In this document: positions 26,418 to 35,513 of the stretch, in pieces
Layout: each line of letters starts with the position of its first letter
How positions within the stretch are numbered: the stretch's first letter is position 1
From: Oceanobacillus sp. HTM 045
GTDB taxonomy: Bacteria; Pseudomonadota; Alphaproteobacteria; Rhodobacterales; Rhodobacteraceae
Length of the DNA: 64,000 nt
NCBI GenBank assembly: GCA_009733745.1
Contig: WNWL01000003.1
Coordinates: 620,001-684,000 of the forward strand
Reading direction: 5' to 3'
Translations under genes and position numbers: made by a program
The notes under the pieces: model-generated
Database searches by the model: none
The model's input: only the letters and a program-made list of their open reading frames with translations
What the model was told of the DNA's origin: nothing

Positions 26418-27330
26418 CGCGACACAGGGCAGCGCGGCGCCGGGCAGCGGCGCGCCGGGTGATGCCGCCCCGGGGAACGGGGCGCCGGGCGACGGGTCGC
26501 TGAACGCGCGCTACGCCGATGCCCGCAACGCCGAGGCGGAGGCGCGGCAGGCCCTCGCGGGCGTTCTCATGGAATATGCCGAACTGCTGCGCCATGTCGG
26601 CGACCGCCCCTCCCGCGGCAAGCTGCGCCGCCGGATCTGGGAGGTGGAGCGGGCGCTGGGGCGGCGCGACCTCTACCATTCGCAGGCCGGGCAGGACGCC
26701 TTCCTCGACGAGACCGTGTTCGCCAAGGAGGGCGGCATCTTCGTCGAGGTCGGTGCCTATGACGGCGTGACCGGCTCCAACACGCTCTTCTTCGAGCAGC
26801 GCCGCGGCTGGACCGGCTTCCTGGTGGAGCCCTCGCCGCGCCTGCACGCGATGGCCTCGGTGGCGCGGAAGGCGCCCTGCCTGCAATGCGCCGCCGGGGC
26901 GGAGGCGGGCGAGGCAGAGTTCCTCGACATCCGCGCCGGGCTCAGCCAGATGGGCGGGCTGGTGGACAGCTACGACCCCGCCATCCGGGCCCAGGTCGAG
27001 GCCGACCCGCGCCACGAGGGCGAGATCATCCGCGTCCCCGTCCGCACGCTGCCCGACATGCTCGACGCCCACGGCCTGACCGAGATCGACTACATCTCGC
27101 TCGATGTCGAGGGGGGCGAACTGGCCGTGCTCGGCGGCTTCCCCTTCGACCGCTTCCGCGTCGCCGCCTGGACGGTGGAGAACAACACCGCCGACCGCGC
27201 CATCGGCGAGCTGATGGAGCGGAGTGGCTACAAGTGCGTCGAGGTGCTGGGGGTAGACGAGGTCTATGTCCGCGCCGACATGCTCGACGCCATCCGCGCC
27301 CGCCAGCGCGGCGGCGCCGCCCCCGGCTGA
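26410..27330 (+). CDS. FkbM family methyltransferase (probable TTG start)
   Basis: SAM-dependent methyltransferase of about 306 residues. After a low-complexity Gly/Pro/Ala-rich head of about 40 residues (APGSGAPGD-type repeats) and a helical segment, the FkbM domain begins at YHSQAGQDAFLDETVFA. It shows FVEVGAYDGVTGSN (SAM motif), FLVEPSPRLHAM, LPDMLDAHGL and DYISLDVEGGELAVL. The TTG at 26410 overlaps the upstream stop; an ATG at 26569 is an alternative that would drop the low-complexity head. Likely a glycan or lipid O-methylation role, inferred from family. Confidence 0.8.
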   Translation: MADATQGSAAPGSGAPGDAAPGNGAPGDGSLNARYADARNAEAEARQALAGVLMEYAELLRHVGDRPSRGKLRRRIWEVERALGRRDLYHSQAGQDAFLDETVFAKEGGIFVEVGAYDGVTGSNTLFFEQRRGWTGFLVEPSPRLHAMASVARKAPCLQCAAGAEAGEAEFLDIRAGLSQMGGLVDSYDPAIRAQVEADPRHEGEIIRVPVRTLPDMLDAHGLTEIDYISLDVEGGELAVLGGFPFDRFRVAAWTVENNTADRAIGELMERSGYKCVEVLGVDEVYVRADMLDAIRARQRGGAAPG

Positions 27331-27432
27331 ACCCCCGCAGAACGCCCGGTCCCACCCTGCGCGCCCCCCGCACCTTGCCCCCCTCCCGCCAATGGGATAA
27401 CAGGCGCGCAATTTCCGGGCAGGGATCCCATC

Positions 27433-28935
27433 ATGGCGAAGGACAAGGTGAAGAAGGCGCCCCGGCCGAAGGCCGAGACGCCGCGCGGCTTCCGCGACTA
27501 TTTCGGCGCGGAGGTGGTGGCGCGGCAGGAGATGCTGCGCACCATCACCGATGTCTACCGCCACTGGGGCTTCGACCCGCTGGAGAGCTCCGCCGTCGAG
27601 ACGGTCGAGGCGCTCGGCAAGTTCCTCCCCGACGTGGACCGGCCCAACGAGGGCGTCTTCGCCTGGCAGGACGAGGACGAGACCTGGCTGGCGCTGCGCT
27701 ACGACCTGACCGCGCCGCTCGCCCGCGTCTACGCCCAGCACCGCCGCGACCTGCCCAACCCCTACCGCCGCTACGCGGTCGGCCCGGTCTGGCGCAACGA
27801 GAAGCCCGGCCCGGGGCGGTTCCGGCAGTTCTACCAGTGCGATGCCGACACGGTGGGCTCGGGCAGCGTGGCAGCGGACGCCGAGATCTGCGCCATGCTG
27901 GCCGAGACGCTGGAGGCCCTCGGCCTCGCGGACCAGTTCGTGATCCGGATCAACAACCGCAAGGTGCTGAACGGCGTGATGGAGGCCGCGGGCCTCGCCG
28001 GCGACGACCACGCCCACGCCCGCGGCATCGTGCTCCGCGCCATCGACAAGCTCGACCGGTTGGGCACGCTGGGTGTCTACGCGCTCCTCGGCGAAGGCCG
28101 GAAGGACGAGAGCGGCGACTTCACCAAGGGGGCGGGCCTCGCGTCGGAGCAGGCGGGGCTGATCATGGGCTTCGTGGAAGCGCGCGGGGATACGGGCGCC
28201 GCCACCTGCGCGCGGCTCGGCGAACTGGTCGGCGCCTCGGCCACGGGCCGCGAGGGCGTCGAGGAACTGGCCCAGATCGCCGAACTGCTCGACGGGCTCG
28301 GCATCGGCGCGGAGAAGGCGATCATCGACCCCTCCGTCGTGCGCGGCCTCGGCTACTACACCGGCCCCGTCTTCGAGGCCGAGCTGACCTTCGAGATCAC
28401 CGACGAGGACGGCAACATCCGCCAGTTCGGCTCCGTCGCCGGCGGCGGGCGCTACGACGATCTCGTGAAACGCTTCACCGGCGAGAGCGTGCCCGCCACC
28501 GGCATCTCCATCGGCGTGGACCGCCTGCTCGCCGCCCTCCGCGCCAAGGGCCGCGTCGCCACCGGGGAGGAGGCCGGTCCGGTCATCGTGCTGGTGATGG
28601 ACAGGGGCGACATGGCCTCCCCGATGCGCATGGCCGCCGAACTGCGCGCCGCCGGCATCCGCGCCGAGGTGGCGCTGGGTGCGGCCAACATGGGCAAGCA
28701 GCTCAAGTATGCCGACAAGCGCCAGAGCCCGGTCGCGGTGATCCAGGGTTCCGACGAACGCGAGCAGGGCGTCGTCACGCTCAAGGACCTCGCCCTCGGC
28801 GCGCGCCTCGCCGCCGAGATCGAGACCCGCGAGGAATGGACCGCCCAGCCCGCGCAGGTCTCGGTCCCCCGCGACAGGCTGGTCGAGGAAGTCCGCGCCA
28901 TGCTGGCGAGAGCGCAGGGAGAGGGCGCGCCGTGA
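27433..28935 (+). CDS. hisS: Histidine--tRNA ligase
   Basis: Class II histidyl-tRNA synthetase of 500 residues. Motif 2 region: [20 protein letters not shown]. The His-specific segments [16 protein letters not shown] and [14 protein letters not shown] are present, as is motif 3 [11 protein letters not shown]. The C-terminal anticodon-binding domain follows. It begins the hisS-hisZ-hisG operon and overlaps hisZ by four bases (GTGA). Confidence 0.95.
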   Translation: MAKDKVKKAPRPKAETPRGFRDYFGAEVVARQEMLRTITDVYRHWGFDPLESSAVETVEALGKFLPDVDRPNEGVFAWQDEDETWLALRYDLTAPLARVYAQHRRDLPNPYRRYAVGPVWRNEKPGPGRFRQFYQCDADTVGSGSVAADAEICAMLAETLEALGLADQFVIRINNRKVLNGVMEAAGLAGDDHAHARGIVLRAIDKLDRLGTLGVYALLGEGRKDESGDFTKGAGLASEQAGLIMGFVEARGDTGAATCARLGELVGASATGREGVEELAQIAELLDGLGIGAEKAIIDPSVVRGLGYYTGPVFEAELTFEITDEDGNIRQFGSVAGGGRYDDLVKRFTGESVPATGISIGVDRLLAALRAKGRVATGEEAGPVIVLVMDRGDMASPMRMAAELRAAGIRAEVALGAANMGKQLKYADKRQSPVAVIQGSDEREQGVVTLKDLALGARLAAEIETREEWTAQPAQVSVPRDRLVEEVRAMLARAQGEGAP

Positions 28936-30080
28936 CCTCGGCGGAGGCGGCAGACAAGGCGGCGCGGCTGGCCGAGGCCCGCGCCCGGCTCGCCGCCCTG
29001 TTCGCGTCGGCGGGGCACGTCCCGGTCGAGCCGGCGCACATGCAGCCCGCGGGCGTGCTGCTCGACCTCTACGGCGAGGACATCCGCGGCCGGTCCTTCA
29101 TCTTCCCCGACAACGAGCGGCTGGGCGAGCTGTGCCTCCGCCCCGACTTCACCGTGCCCGTCGCGGTGATGCATGGCGACGGCCCCGGCTGGGACCGGGC
29201 CGCGGCCTATTCCTATATCGGCCCGGTCTTCCGCCGCCAGGAAGTGCCGATGCAGCGCCCGCTGGAATACCTCCAGGCGGGGGTGGAACGCTTCGGCGAC
29301 ACCGACCGCCCGGCTGCGGACGCGGCGGTCTTCGCCCTGATCCGAGAGGGGCTGGCCGCGCTCGGGGTCGAGAACGGCCACGCCACGGTCGGTGATCTCG
29401 GGATACCCTTCGCCGCCATCTCCGCCGTCGAGATGTCGGAATCGCGCCGCCGCGGCCTGCGCCGCCATTTCTGGCGGCCGGGCCGGTTCCACGAGATGCT
29501 CGCCGCCTATACCCGCGCCGCGCCGGAGCCGACGCCGATGCGCGCGGCCCTGCTGGCCGCGCTCGACGCGCCCGACCCCGCCGCGGCGGTGGCCGGTCTC
29601 GCCAACGGCGCGGCGATGGTGGGCCTGCGCGACATCGACGACATCCTCGACCGCGCCCGCGTGCTCAAGGAAGAGGCCGCCGAGCCCCCCATCGCGGAGG
29701 AGGCCGCGGGCCTGATCGAGGCGATCCTCGCGGTGGCCGGCCCCGCCTCGGAAGCGGTCGGCCAGCTGCGCGACCTCGCCACCGGCGCGGGCGTCGACCT
29801 CGCCGGGCCGATCGACATGCTGGAGCGCCGCCTCGCCGCCATCGACGCCGCCGGGATCGCGCCCGAGACCCTGGAGTTCGACGCCGCCTTCGGGCGCAAC
29901 CTCGAATATTACGACGGCTTCGTGTTCGAGATCGTAAGCCGCCGCGGCGCCTCCGGCCCCCCGCTGGCGGGCGGCGGGCGCTACGACGCGATGACCGTGC
30001 GGCTCGGCGCGCCGGGCCCGGTGCCCGCCGTCGGCGGCATGATCCGGCCGGAAGCGGCGCTCGCCGCGGGAGGCGCGTGA
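28932..30080 (+). CDS. hisZ: ATP phosphoribosyltransferase regulatory subunit
   Basis: HisS-paralogous regulatory subunit that partners the short HisG, 382 residues. It keeps class II synthetase-like segments ([54 protein letters not shown]) but has no anticodon-binding domain. GTG start at 28932 overlapping hisS; TGATG overlap with hisG. Direct adjacency to its paralogue hisS is a readable record of duplication. Confidence 0.93.
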   Translation: MTSAEAADKAARLAEARARLAALFASAGHVPVEPAHMQPAGVLLDLYGEDIRGRSFIFPDNERLGELCLRPDFTVPVAVMHGDGPGWDRAAAYSYIGPVFRRQEVPMQRPLEYLQAGVERFGDTDRPAADAAVFALIREGLAALGVENGHATVGDLGIPFAAISAVEMSESRRRGLRRHFWRPGRFHEMLAAYTRAAPEPTPMRAALLAALDAPDPAAAVAGLANGAAMVGLRDIDDILDRARVLKEEAAEPPIAEEAAGLIEAILAVAGPASEAVGQLRDLATGAGVDLAGPIDMLERRLAAIDAAGIAPETLEFDAAFGRNLEYYDGFVFEIVSRRGASGPPLAGGGRYDAMTVRLGAPGPVPAVGGMIRPEAALAAGGA

Positions 30081-30796
30081 TGCCCGAGACCCTGAAGCTC
30101 GGCCTGCCGTCCAAGGGCCGCATCCAGAGCCACACGATCGACTGGTTCGCGAAGCGCGGCATCGCCATCGAGCGCACCGGCGACGGGCGCGACTACTCCG
30201 CCCGCGCGCTCGGCATCGAGGGGGTGACCCCAGTGATGCTCTCGGCGGGCGAGATCCCGCGCGAGCTGGCCGCGGGGCGGATCCATCTCGGCATCACCGG
30301 CGAGGACCTGATCCGCGACCGCGTGCACGACTGGCAGCGCCGGGTGGTGCTGGCGCAGAAGCTCGGCTTCGGCGACGCCGACCTCGTGGTCGCGGTGCCG
30401 GCCTTCTGGGTCGATGTCGAGACGCTGGCCGATCTCGACGCCGTCGCCGCCCGGTTCCGCGCTCGCCACGGCCACGCCTTCCGCATCGCCACCAAGTACC
30501 ACGTGCTGACGCGGCAGTTCCTCAGGTCGCACGGCGTGGCGGATTACCGGCTGGTCGACAGCCAGGGCGCCACCGAGGCGACGCCGCTGCACCGCACGGC
30601 GGAGGCCATCGTCGACATCACCTCGTCGGGCGAGACGCTCAGGGCCAACAGCCTGCGCGCGCTCTCCGACGGGCTGATCCTGCATTCCGAGGCCAATCTC
30701 TGCGTCAGCCGCACCGCCCGCTTCGGCGAGAACGCCCGCCGCGCCCTCGACGACCTCGCCGGCCGCTGCGGCCTGGGGGAAGTGCCCGTCGGCTGA
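30080..30796 (+). CDS. hisG: ATP phosphoribosyltransferase, short form
   Basis: First enzyme of histidine biosynthesis, 238 residues, the short form lacking the C-terminal regulatory domain and therefore needing HisZ. Signatures are LGLPSKGRIQSHTIDWF at the N terminus, GITGEDLI, and the PRPP-binding region EAIVDITSSGETLRANSL. The ATG at 30080 is preferred to the GTG one codon earlier because it overlaps the hisZ stop as TGATG. Confidence 0.95.
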   Translation: MPETLKLGLPSKGRIQSHTIDWFAKRGIAIERTGDGRDYSARALGIEGVTPVMLSAGEIPRELAAGRIHLGITGEDLIRDRVHDWQRRVVLAQKLGFGDADLVVAVPAFWVDVETLADLDAVAARFRARHGHAFRIATKYHVLTRQFLRSHGVADYRLVDSQGATEATPLHRTAEAIVDITSSGETLRANSLRALSDGLILHSEANLCVSRTARFGENARRALDDLAGRCGLGEVPVG

Positions 30797-31030
30797 GGGG
30801 GCGCCGCGTCGGCCTGCGCGCCCGTGGCGGACGCAGGGCCCGCGGCGCGCGGCTGGCGTAGCTCAGGTTGGCTGGGCTGGTAGTTGGAGCCGATGATCTG
30901 CCATGGCCCGGGTGGGTTGCGCGGGCCATGTCCGAGCCAAGATCGGTTGCGTTTCTTTGCGGTCTGCTCCTGTCGCGGCACCTGCCTTCGATTGCAGGTT
31001 CTGGGTAGCGCGCAGCAGCGGCCACGGCAC
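30797..31030. other. Non-repeat part of gap after hisG
   Basis: No supportable gene. A stem-loop ATGGCCCG/CGGGCCAT lies near 30902-30929 with a 9-base-plus loop and may end the his transcript. GGCGTAGCTCAG at about 30855 resembles a tRNA D-arm but no acceptor, anticodon or T-arm follows. The rest of the 638-base gap is two family-1 repeats. Confidence 0.4.
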
Positions 31031-31182
31031 GGGCGACCAGCCCGGGCCACGTCCGGCCCTCCCGGGGGCCGGGCGTTCTCTGCCGCTACAAGAGGATCGG
31101 AGGGCGGGAGGGGTTGCGGGGATAAATCAAGCAGACCCCGGTGAAGCACTACGCCCGACCAGGGCCGGTCGTTGCCCTCCGC
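31031..31182 (+). repeat. Family-1 intergenic repeat, long copy D
   Basis: Full-length copy with GGGCGACCAGCCCGGGCC at its start, GATAAATCAAGCA in the middle and CGCCCGACCAGGGCCGGTCG at its end. It is followed about 70 bases later by a second copy in the same orientation. Confidence 0.85.
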
Positions 31183-31254
31183 GCCTAGCTTCGGCTGCGT
31201 CGTTCACCACGGGTGGCGTAGTTCAGGAAAGGACACCCCGATCCGCCACAGCAC

Positions 31255-31414
31255 GCGCGGCCAGCGCGGGCCAGGCTTGATCGGCTTCCGGCCCTCCCTG
31301 GGGCCGGGCGCTCTGCGACGTTGCAATGGGATCAGATGGCGGGAGGGCTTGCTGCAATAAACCAAGCATCACCATCGAAGCACCACGCCCGACCAGGGCC
31401 GGTCGCGTCCCTCC
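31255..31414 (+). repeat. Family-1 intergenic repeat, long copy E (diverged)
   Basis: The left end is degenerate (GCGCGGCCAGCGCGGGCCAG) with an insertion-like GCTTGATCGGCTT, but GGGCCGGGCG, AATAAACCAAGCA and CGCCCGACCAGGGCCGGTCG are retained. Tandem with copy D in the hisG/cyclase gap. Confidence 0.8.
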
Positions 31415-31434
31415 TCGCTCAGCTTCACCGCCCC

Positions 31435-33165
31435 CTACTCCGGCACTCCCATCCGCCGGAGCGCGTTCTCGGTCAGCTCCACCACCCGCGTGCCGAGGTT
31501 CTTGCGCAGGTGTTTCTCCTGCCATCGCGAGAGGCGGAAATCCGGGTTCCGGGCGAGGAAGCGGCTGGTGACAGCCTGCGCCTCCTCGAACCGGCCCAAC
31601 TCCACGAGGCAGGTGATCCGCCGCCAGGTGAACGAGGGAATGTTCGGGTTGTTCTGCAACGCGTGCTCCGCCACCTCGAGGCATTCCTCGAAGCGCCCGA
31701 GCTTCAGGAAGGCGACGCAGAGTGCCATCTCGGCGCGGAAGTTCTGCGGGTCGCGCGGGTTCAGCCGCTGGGCGATCCGGCCCAGCTCGATCGCCCGCTC
31801 GGCATCGCGGAAGAAGAACTCCAGCAGCGCCAGCGACGACCACGCCCAGGAGAAGCTCGGGCACTGCCGCGTGACATCCTCCAGCAGACGCAGCCCCCGC
31901 GCGCCCTCGCTGGTCATGAAGGAGATGGTGTAGCCCGCATAGGCCGCCGTCTCGAAATCGGCGTTGGGGCTCCGCAGGGCCTCCTCGGCCAGCGCCACGG
32001 CGGTCTCCGTCTGCCCCTGCAACGCCCGGTCGCCGTGCCAGCCGTAGAGCGTGTAGCACCAGCTCCGCACCGCCTTGGCCTTGGCGAAGCCGGGCGAGGC
32101 GGCGATGGACTGCTCCAGCAGCTTCGCCGCCTCGCCGATCTGGATCGCGTTCAGCGCCGCCCGGGCGCGCAGGTAGAAGTCGTAAGCCGTCAGGCTGTCC
32201 GGCCGCTTGCTGACCGCGCGCTCGATCTCGGCGCTCTGGATCTTCGGACCGATCGCGCCAACCACCGCGCGGGTAATCTCGTCCTGCAGGTCGAACATGT
32301 CCTCCAGCACGCCGTCGAACCGGTCGGCCCAGAGATGGGTGCCGGTCTCGGTGTCGACCAGCTGCCCGCTCACGCGGAGCCGGTTGCCCGAGCGCCGCAC
32401 GCTCCCCTCCAGCACGTACTGCACGCCCAGCTCGTCGCCGATCTTGCGCACGTCGGTGGTCAGGCCCTTGAAGGTGAACGAGGAATTGCGCGCGATCACG
32501 AAGATCCACGGCACCGAGGACAGCGCGGTGATCAGGTCCTCCGTCAGCCCGTCGACGAAGTACTCCTGCTCCAGGTCGGCGGAGAGGTTGATGAAGGGCA
32601 GCACCGCCAGCGAGGGCTTCTCCGGCCGCTCCAGCACCACGCGGCGCGGCTCCTGCTCCTCGACCGCGATCTCGTAGACCCGGATCGGGCGGGGGATGTT
32701 CTTCAGCGAGACCACGCCGCCGTCGCGGAAATCCACGTCCAGCTTGTTCTCCACGTCGAAGAACACCCGGTCCGAGATGGTCACGCCGCCGGGCCGGGCG
32801 ATGCTCTCCAGCCGCACGGCGATGTTCACGCCGTCGCCCAGCAGGTCCTCGTCGTCGACCACCACGTCGCCGACATGCACCCCCATGCGGAAGGCGAGCC
32901 GGTCGTCCGGCGGCTCGTCGGCATTGCGCTCGCGGATCCGGCCCTGCATCGCCACGGCGCAGGAGACGGCATCGACCACCGAGCCGAAATCCACCAGGAA
33001 CCCGTCGCCCGTCGCCTTGAACAGCCGCCCCGAATGGCCGCCGATGATCGGCTTCAGCGCCGAGATATGGCCGTTGAATGCCTGAAGGGCGCGATTCTCG
33101 TTCCGGCTCACGAGCGCGCTGAAACCGACGATGTCGGCAGCGAGAATCGCGGAAAGCTTGCGCAT
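31435..33165 (-). CDS. Class III adenylate/guanylate cyclase with TolB-like and TPR regions
   Basis: Cytosolic-looking cyclase of about 576 residues. Residues 1-170: class III catalytic domain with both metal Asp sites (AADIVGFSAL and TGDGFLVDF), GVHVGDVV and GDGVNIAVRLES with the transition-state Asn/Arg. Residues about 200-330: a TolB-N-like region (LAVLPFINLS, DGLTEDLITALS, YVLEGSVRRSG, LWADRFDG). The rest is TPR-like helices (EEALRSPNADFETAAY, RIAQRLNPRDPQNFRAEM). The start could also be 33186; neither has a strong ribosome site. Catalytic residues look intact, so cAMP production is likely. Confidence 0.88.
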   Translation of the reverse strand: MRKLSAILAADIVGFSALVSRNENRALQAFNGHISALKPIIGGHSGRLFKATGDGFLVDFGSVVDAVSCAVAMQGRIRERNADEPPDDRLAFRMGVHVGDVVVDDEDLLGDGVNIAVRLESIARPGGVTISDRVFFDVENKLDVDFRDGGVVSLKNIPRPIRVYEIAVEEQEPRRVVLERPEKPSLAVLPFINLSADLEQEYFVDGLTEDLITALSSVPWIFVIARNSSFTFKGLTTDVRKIGDELGVQYVLEGSVRRSGNRLRVSGQLVDTETGTHLWADRFDGVLEDMFDLQDEITRAVVGAIGPKIQSAEIERAVSKRPDSLTAYDFYLRARAALNAIQIGEAAKLLEQSIAASPGFAKAKAVRSWCYTLYGWHGDRALQGQTETAVALAEEALRSPNADFETAAYAGYTISFMTSEGARGLRLLEDVTRQCPSFSWAWSSLALLEFFFRDAERAIELGRIAQRLNPRDPQNFRAEMALCVAFLKLGRFEECLEVAEHALQNNPNIPSFTWRRITCLVELGRFEEAQAVTSRFLARNPDFRLSRWQEKHLRKNLGTRVVELTENALRRMGVPE

Positions 33166-33297
33166 CGTATCCAATGAGAATCCCATCCCCCGCGACCGGG
33201 ACCATTCTTGCCAGTTTCGCGTGTGCCGCAAGCGTCCGATGCGTCGCAAGGTGGAGCGAAGGGTGGCGGCGGCATCCCTGCCGGAGCTATGCGCAAA

Positions 33298-33444
33298 GGG
33301 TCACGACCGGCCCTGGTCGGGCGAAGTGCTCTACTGGGGTCTGCTCGGTTTATCCCGGCAAGACCTCCCGCCCATAGATCCCCTTGCAGCGTCGCAAAAC
33401 GCCCGGCCCCGGGGAGGGCCGGACGTGGCCCGCGCTGGCCGCGC
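33298..33444 (-). repeat. Family-1 intergenic repeat, long copy F
   Basis: Inverted orientation relative to copies A, C, D and E: ACGACCGGCCCTGGTCGGGCG first, GGTTTATCCCGGCAAG in the middle, hairpin ACGCCCGGCCCC region last. It lies downstream of recR and upstream of the cyclase gene. The remaining sequence, 33166-33297, is unremarkable and should include the cyclase promoter. Confidence 0.82.
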
Positions 33445-33542
33445 GTGCTGCGGCCGACGCGGCGCAAAGAACTGAAACTCACAACCAGTCGCAACCGGGC
33501 TTCCCCTCCCGCAGAAGCCCGCCGGAAAAACGTCACACGAGC

Positions 33543-34145
33543 CTAAACATCCTTCCGTGCCGTCAGCGCGGCGAGGATGGTGCCGTCGTCGAGGAAATCC
33601 AGCTCGCCCCCCACCGGCACGCCCTGCGCCAGCGTGGTGATGCGCACCCCGGCCTCGGCCAGTTCGGCGGCGACGTAATGGGCGGTGGTCTGCCCGTCCA
33701 CCGTGGCGCCGAGGGCGAGGATCACTTCCTGCACCTCCTCCGAATGGGCCCGCGCGACCAGGCGCGGCAGGCCGAGATCGTCCGGCCCGACCCCGTCGAG
33801 CGGCGACAGCACGCCGCCGAGCACGTGGTACTGCCCGGCGAACACCGCCGCGCGCTCCAGCGCCCAGAGGTCGGCCACGTCCTGCACCACACAGATCGCC
33901 TTTTTCGAGCGTTTCGGGTCGGCGCAGATCGCGCAGGGGTCGGTCACGTCGGCATTGCCGCAGACCGAGCAGAGGCTCACCGATTCCGCCAGGTCGGCCA
34001 TTGCCTGCGCCAACGGCACCAGCAGCCGCTCGCGCCGCTTGACCAGCGTCAGAACCGCGCGCCGCGCCGAGCGCGGGCCGAGGCCGGGCAGCTTGGCCAT
34101 CAGCTCGATCAGCCGCGTGATCGCGGACGGGCCGGGCTGGCTCAC
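33543..34145 (-). CDS. recR: Recombination protein RecR
   Basis: RecFOR-pathway protein of 200 residues. N-terminal helix-hairpin-helix ([20 protein letters not shown]), a four-Cys zinc finger ([16 protein letters not shown]), then a TOPRIM domain ([49 protein letters not shown]). GTG start at 34145, overlapping the upstream DDAH-like stop as GTGA, so the two are coupled. Confidence 0.95.
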   Translation of the reverse strand: MSQPGPSAITRLIELMAKLPGLGPRSARRAVLTLVKRRERLLVPLAQAMADLAESVSLCSVCGNADVTDPCAICADPKRSKKAICVVQDVADLWALERAAVFAGQYHVLGGVLSPLDGVGPDDLGLPRLVARAHSEEVQEVILALGATVDGQTTAHYVAAELAEAGVRITTLAQGVPVGGELDFLDDGTILAALTARKDV

Positions 34146-35113
34146 GCGCCCATTTCCCTTGCAACGATCCCCGTCAGGCACCCGACCGCGCCATTGGCGA
34201 GGCCAAGCTCCGACATCTCCGCCTCGATACACTCGATCCCGAGGCTTTCGTAGAAGGCCCGGCAGGCCGGGTTCGGCCCCGGCATCAGGATGCGCCGCGG
34301 GCCGAGGGTGACGAAGTTGAAGCCCTTGGAGCTTTCCGCCTCGCCGATGGTCTCGTCCGGCAGGAAGGCCACGTCATGGCCCCGCTCGCGCAGCGCCATC
34401 ACCAGCTCGTGCGGCGTGCGCCGCGGCCAGCAGATCGCGAGGTCGGCTTCCAGCACCCGGACCATGCCCATCAGGTGCATGGTGCCGAACGGCATGTCGA
34501 AGGGCAGCACCTCCACCCCGCAGGCCGCCAGCGTCTCCGCGATCAGCGCCAGCGCGGCGCGGTTGGTCCGGAGCCCGAGCCCCAGCGCCGCGGTGCGCGC
34601 GTCGAGCCAGATCAGGTCGGCCCCCTCGAAGGTCGCCTGCCCGGTCAGCGTGCGCAGCACCGGCACCCGCGCCGCGGCGAGCCCGACGGCGACCTCCACC
34701 TCCTCGCCCGCCCGCACAGTCGAGGCCGGGCGCGCGATGATCGCGCCCTCGGGCGTCATCGCGAAGAGGTCGGCGCAGAACATCTGGTTCGGCATGGCGG
34801 CGGGGGAGGGAGCGATCTCGATCACCTCCACCCCTTCGCGGCGGTAGAGCGCGGCCATCGCGTCATGCTCCGCCTGCGCCCGCGAAAGGTCGAGCCGGCC
34901 CGAGAACAGCAGGTCGCGCGCCGAGCCCTCCTGCATCAACAGTTCCTCGCCGGGGCGGCGCAGCGCCACGCGGGTCAGCCGCCGCCACTCGCTGTCGATC
35001 CCGCACGCGCCCCAGAGCGCGCCGATCTCGTCGCGGTGCGCGGCCACGCGCGGCGACCAGCCCGCGCCGCCATAGGCGGGCTGGCCGAAGCTCGATCCGG
35101 GTCCGTCTGCCAA
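34142..35113 (-). CDS. Dimethylarginine dimethylaminohydrolase/amidinotransferase-family protein
   Basis: Guanidino-group-modifying enzyme of about 323 residues. Catalytic Cys near the end ([13 protein letters not shown]), His in [12 protein letters not shown], substrate carboxylate region [10 protein letters not shown], and [10 protein letters not shown]. This pattern suits DDAH, arginine deiminase-like or amidinotransferase relatives; DDAH or an ornithine-forming enzyme is most likely. The start is taken as TTG at 35113, weakly supported. It sits between ybaB and recR, an unusual insertion into a replication/repair operon. Confidence 0.8.
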   Translation of the reverse strand: MADGPGSSFGQPAYGGAGWSPRVAAHRDEIGALWGACGIDSEWRRLTRVALRRPGEELLMQEGSARDLLFSGRLDLSRAQAEHDAMAALYRREGVEVIEIAPSPAAMPNQMFCADLFAMTPEGAIIARPASTVRAGEEVEVAVGLAAARVPVLRTLTGQATFEGADLIWLDARTAALGLGLRTNRAALALIAETLAACGVEVLPFDMPFGTMHLMGMVRVLEADLAICWPRRTPHELVMALRERGHDVAFLPDETIGEAESSKGFNFVTLGPRRILMPGPNPACRAFYESLGIECIEAEMSELGLANGAVGCLTGIVAREMGA

Positions 35114-35162
35114 GGGTCCGTCCGCCAGTGCTCGTTAGCCAGTATCTGCCCGCCAGAACCCG

Positions 35163-35513
35163 TCAGCCGAAAGGCAGCTTCATGCCCGCCGGGAGCGGCA
35201 GGCCCTCGGTCGCCTTGGCCATCTCCGCCTGCGCCGCCTCGCGGCCCTTGGCGAGCGCGTCGTTGACCGCGGCGACGATCAGGTCCTCCAGCACCTCGCG
35301 CTCCTCCGGGTCGCCGAGGAGCGAGGGGTCCACCGCCAGCTTGCGCAGCTCGCCCGTGGCCGTCGCCGTGGCGCGCACCATGCCGGCGCCGGCGCTGCCC
35401 TCGGCCTCGATCTCGGCCACGCGCGCCTGCGCCGCCTGCATCTTCTCCTGGATCTCGCCGGCGTGCTTCATCAGCTTCGCCATGTCGCCAAGTCCGCCCA
35501 GTCCCTTGAGCAT
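35163..35513 (-). CDS. YbaB/EbfC nucleoid-associated protein
   Basis: Small DNA-binding protein of 116 residues with the family pattern: LKGLGGLGDMAKLMKHAGEI, a coiled helix QAAQARVAEIEAEGSAGAGM, and LEDLIVAAVNDALAKG. Its ATG at 35513 abuts the dnaX stop directly. The dnaX-ybaB-recR order is classical. Confidence 0.95.
   Translation of the reverse strand: MLKGLGGLGDMAKLMKHAGEIQEKMQAAQARVAEIEAEGSAGAGMVRATATATGELRKLAVDPSLLGDPEEREVLEDLIVAAVNDALAKGREAAQAEMAKATEGLPLPAGMKLPFG

Noticed and set aside
30850-30930. tRNA-like GGCGTAGCTCAG after hisG, with a related GGCGTAGTTCAG near 31213.
   Set aside because: No acceptor stem, anticodon arm or T-arm with GGTTCGA could be folded; the similarity is limited to the D-arm.
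31031-31280. Short frames over the intergenic repeats (for example near 30884-31280).
   Set aside because: They are created by the GC-rich repeat sequence itself and recur in other copies without ribosome sites.
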